64,000 nucleotides of DNA from Seminavis robusta (Eukaryota; Bacillariophyta; Bacillariophyceae; Naviculales; Naviculaceae): positions 24,290 through 88,289 of the forward strand of contig CAICTM010000231.1 of assembly GCA_903772945.1 (NCBI GenBank). The letters run 5' to 3'. The translations under genes were made by a program, and so were the position numbers. Every line of letters begins with the position of its first letter. The stretch's first letter is position 1. The notes under the pieces are model-generated. The model searched no databases. It was not told where the DNA came from and was given only the letters and a program-made list of their open reading frames with translations. Positions 62,602 through 64,000 of this stretch are shown here, piece by piece.

Positions 62602-64000
62602 ATGGTATTGTCGCATGGTAGCATGCGAGGTTATGAGATGTTACTCATTCTTATTCTTATATGTCTATCCCTTATGGTTGACAATGGAATGGTCTATCAC
62701 CTGGTGCAGAGCCCAATCTCCATCGGTAGTCCTTCCCTTTGTTGCAACTTGCTCCCCTTGGATTCGCTCGAAAGCAATCCCCTTGTTGTTGATTCGCTCG
62801 TAAGCAATCCCCTTGTTAATCCTATTGACGATCGCAATCTCAATGAGGACCATCCTGTCGTCGAGGACCATTCTGTCTTCGAGGACCATCCTGTCGTCGA
62901 TCGAAATCGCGATGAGGACCCTATATTGTACGATGGACTCCTATGGGAGTCCACCCTTTACTCGATCGATGCAGGAACCACTACTGGTACTGCACGTTCG
63001 CCTACTACTATTGCTTCTACTGCTACTACTGTTACTGTTACTACTACTGTTATCTCTATCACCGGCAGAGCCTTGACCATGCTCAGCTTCAGCATAGATC
63101 AATCGATCGGCCGGGTTAACAGAGGTCGCGATGGAGTTAACAAAATTCATCGAAAAGTGAGACCCGTCTGCATATATGCGGATCGGCTTGTGTGTCATGC
63201 CTTGAGTCATGCTTCGAGGGCCATTTCCCTCTCTATTATCCGTTCGAACCGGCTGAGTCATGCTTGTGTTATATCCTCGCAGACTCCTCACTTTTTCGTT
63301 TTAAACCATACGGATACGTACAACAACAACAACAACAACACGTACACGAGCGATCGATCGCTCCATGATGTTGTTGTTGCAGCTGTTGGTCGTTCGAATG
63401 AAGAAGGAGACTGGCTTGCAGTTGGTCGTTTGAACCGGCTTGCATGTTGTTCGAACTCAAACAACAGCGAAGACACCAGCACGAGCAAAGATAACAGCAC
63501 GAGCGATCTGTTAGCATTTTCGAAGCTAGTTTCGAAGCTACCTAGGACTGGAATCGGTCGTTCAATTGAAGAAGGAGACTGGCTTGCAGTTGTTCGTTTG
63601 AACTGGCTTGCATATCGCTCTCGCTTGAACTCAAACTCTTGTAAAGCTCATAAATTCCATCTTCGATTGACTCGATTGACTGGATATCCGCCGCTCTCCT
63701 TGTGTTGCCATTGCTCTTGTTATCAACTTCAATTGACTCAATTGACTGGATTTCCACCGGCCTCCTCTTGTTGCCGCTCCTCCTTTTGTTGCCATTGCCC
63801 TCCTGTTGATTCCCACTTGATGGACCTTGACGACGCTTCCTCTGATTCAGCATCCTCATCTTCAATTTCAACTCCTTCAACTCCTTCAACAGTACCAGCG
63901 CCAGCACCATTCTTCAGTCCTCGAGGAATTGTCCAAGCTTTCTTTGAACCAGATCCCATAGAGGCACCATCAGACCCAACCATGACTGCAGCACCATTGA
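62602..64000 (+). CDS. Long open frame (466 codons) running off the right edge; unknown protein
   Basis: From the ATG at 62602 (preceded in frame by TAG at 62584) there is no stop to the end of the window. A hydrophobic stretch near the start (MLLILILICLSLMV, ~13-26) could be a signal or anchor. Internal repeats: EDHPVV/EDHSVF/EDHPVV; EEGDWLAVGRLNRLA and EEGDWLAVVRLNWLA; LTRLTGYPPLSLCCHCSC and LTQLTGFPPASSCCRSSFC. It ends Ser/Pro-rich. Such a long frame is very unlikely by chance at ~48% GC. The minus strand also has shorter open frames with repeats, so the coding strand is not certain. No family recognised. Confidence 0.45.
   Translation, partial: MVLSHGSMRGYEMLLILILICLSLMVDNGMVYHLVQSPISIGSPSLCCNLLPLDSLESNPLVVDSLVSNPLVNPIDDRNLNEDHPVVEDHSVFEDHPVVDRNRDEDPILYDGLLWESTLYSIDAGTTTGTARSPTTIASTATTVTVTTTVISITGRALTMLSFSIDQSIGRVNRGRDGVNKIHRKVRPVCIYADRLVCHALSHASRAISLSIIRSNRLSHACVISSQTPHFFVLNHTDTYNNNNNNTYTSDRSLHDVVVAAVGRSNEEGDWLAVGRLNRLACCSNSNNSEDTSTSKDNSTSDLLAFSKLVSKLPRTGIGRSIEEGDWLAVVRLNWLAYRSRLNSNSCKAHKFHLRLTRLTGYPPLSLCCHCSCYQLQLTQLTGFPPASSCCRSSFCCHCPPVDSHLMDLDDASSDSASSSSISTPSTPSTVPAPAPFFSPRGIVQAFFEPDPIEAPSDPTMTAAPL

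Noticed and set aside
63269-63910. Several minus-strand frames with repeats (NEQLQASLLLQLND type)
   Set aside because: They are short and broken by stops, while the plus frame is open throughout; still possible as the true coding strand.

Overview
This looks like nuclear DNA from a stramenopile alga, most likely a pennate diatom (inference). The genes are short and intron-poor, with introns of about 70-175 bp. Several protein types seen here are typical of diatoms: secreted proteins with PS/PT-rich linkers, a trypsin-like protein with a long PT(R/K)AP tail, a secreted DUF285 (BspA-like) protein, a CRAL-TRIO-like protein, and a kinase whose N-terminus resembles a secondary-plastid targeting signal. 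The ribosomal protein eL42 confirms a eukaryotic translation system. I saw no bacterial operons, rRNA, CRISPR array or convincing tRNA.

Layout. 0-8 kb: a duplicated Cys-rich secreted gene running off the left edge, a 492-bp tandem duplication, an eight-exon BRCT/SWIM-like/ATP-dependent DNA ligase, an HNH-like unknown gene and eL42. 9-16 kb: a GT92-like glycosyltransferase, a dispersed repeat, a secreted gene and a gene with three internal repeats. 16-30 kb: MscS-type channel, two TMEM43-family genes, a plastid-type NMP kinase fused to an NTF2-fold domain, a REX1-B-type repair protein, a CRAL-TRIO-like protein and a SUN-domain protein. 30-35 kb: an ABCB-like transporter with the unusual order TMD-NBD-NBD-TMD. 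36-40 kb: a frameshifted leucine-rich-repeat-like gene, a METTL21-like methyltransferase and a decayed paralogue of the first. 40-56 kb: ATG4 autophagy protease, a GT47-like enzyme, a Tc1/mariner-type MITE, an unknown lysine-rich protein, an HD-domain nucleotidase, a fucosyltransferase-like enzyme, a DUF285 protein, a small membrane protein and a trypsin-like protein that has lost its catalytic His. 57-64 kb: repeat-rich DNA with a decayed piggyBac transposase, a Ser/Thr/Pro-rich fragment and a 466-codon frame open at the right edge.

Most neighbours are functionally unrelated, as expected in a eukaryote, so no operon-like system is claimed. Recurrent themes are Golgi glycosyltransfer (three type II glycosyltransferases), secreted or wall-type proteins, and local duplication followed by decay (492-bp repeat, repeat family, LRR-like pair). 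The most unusual items are the domain order of the ABC transporter, the BRCT-SWIM-LigE ligase with a GC-AG intron and an 11-nt microexon, the His-less protease homologue, and the long frame at the right edge.
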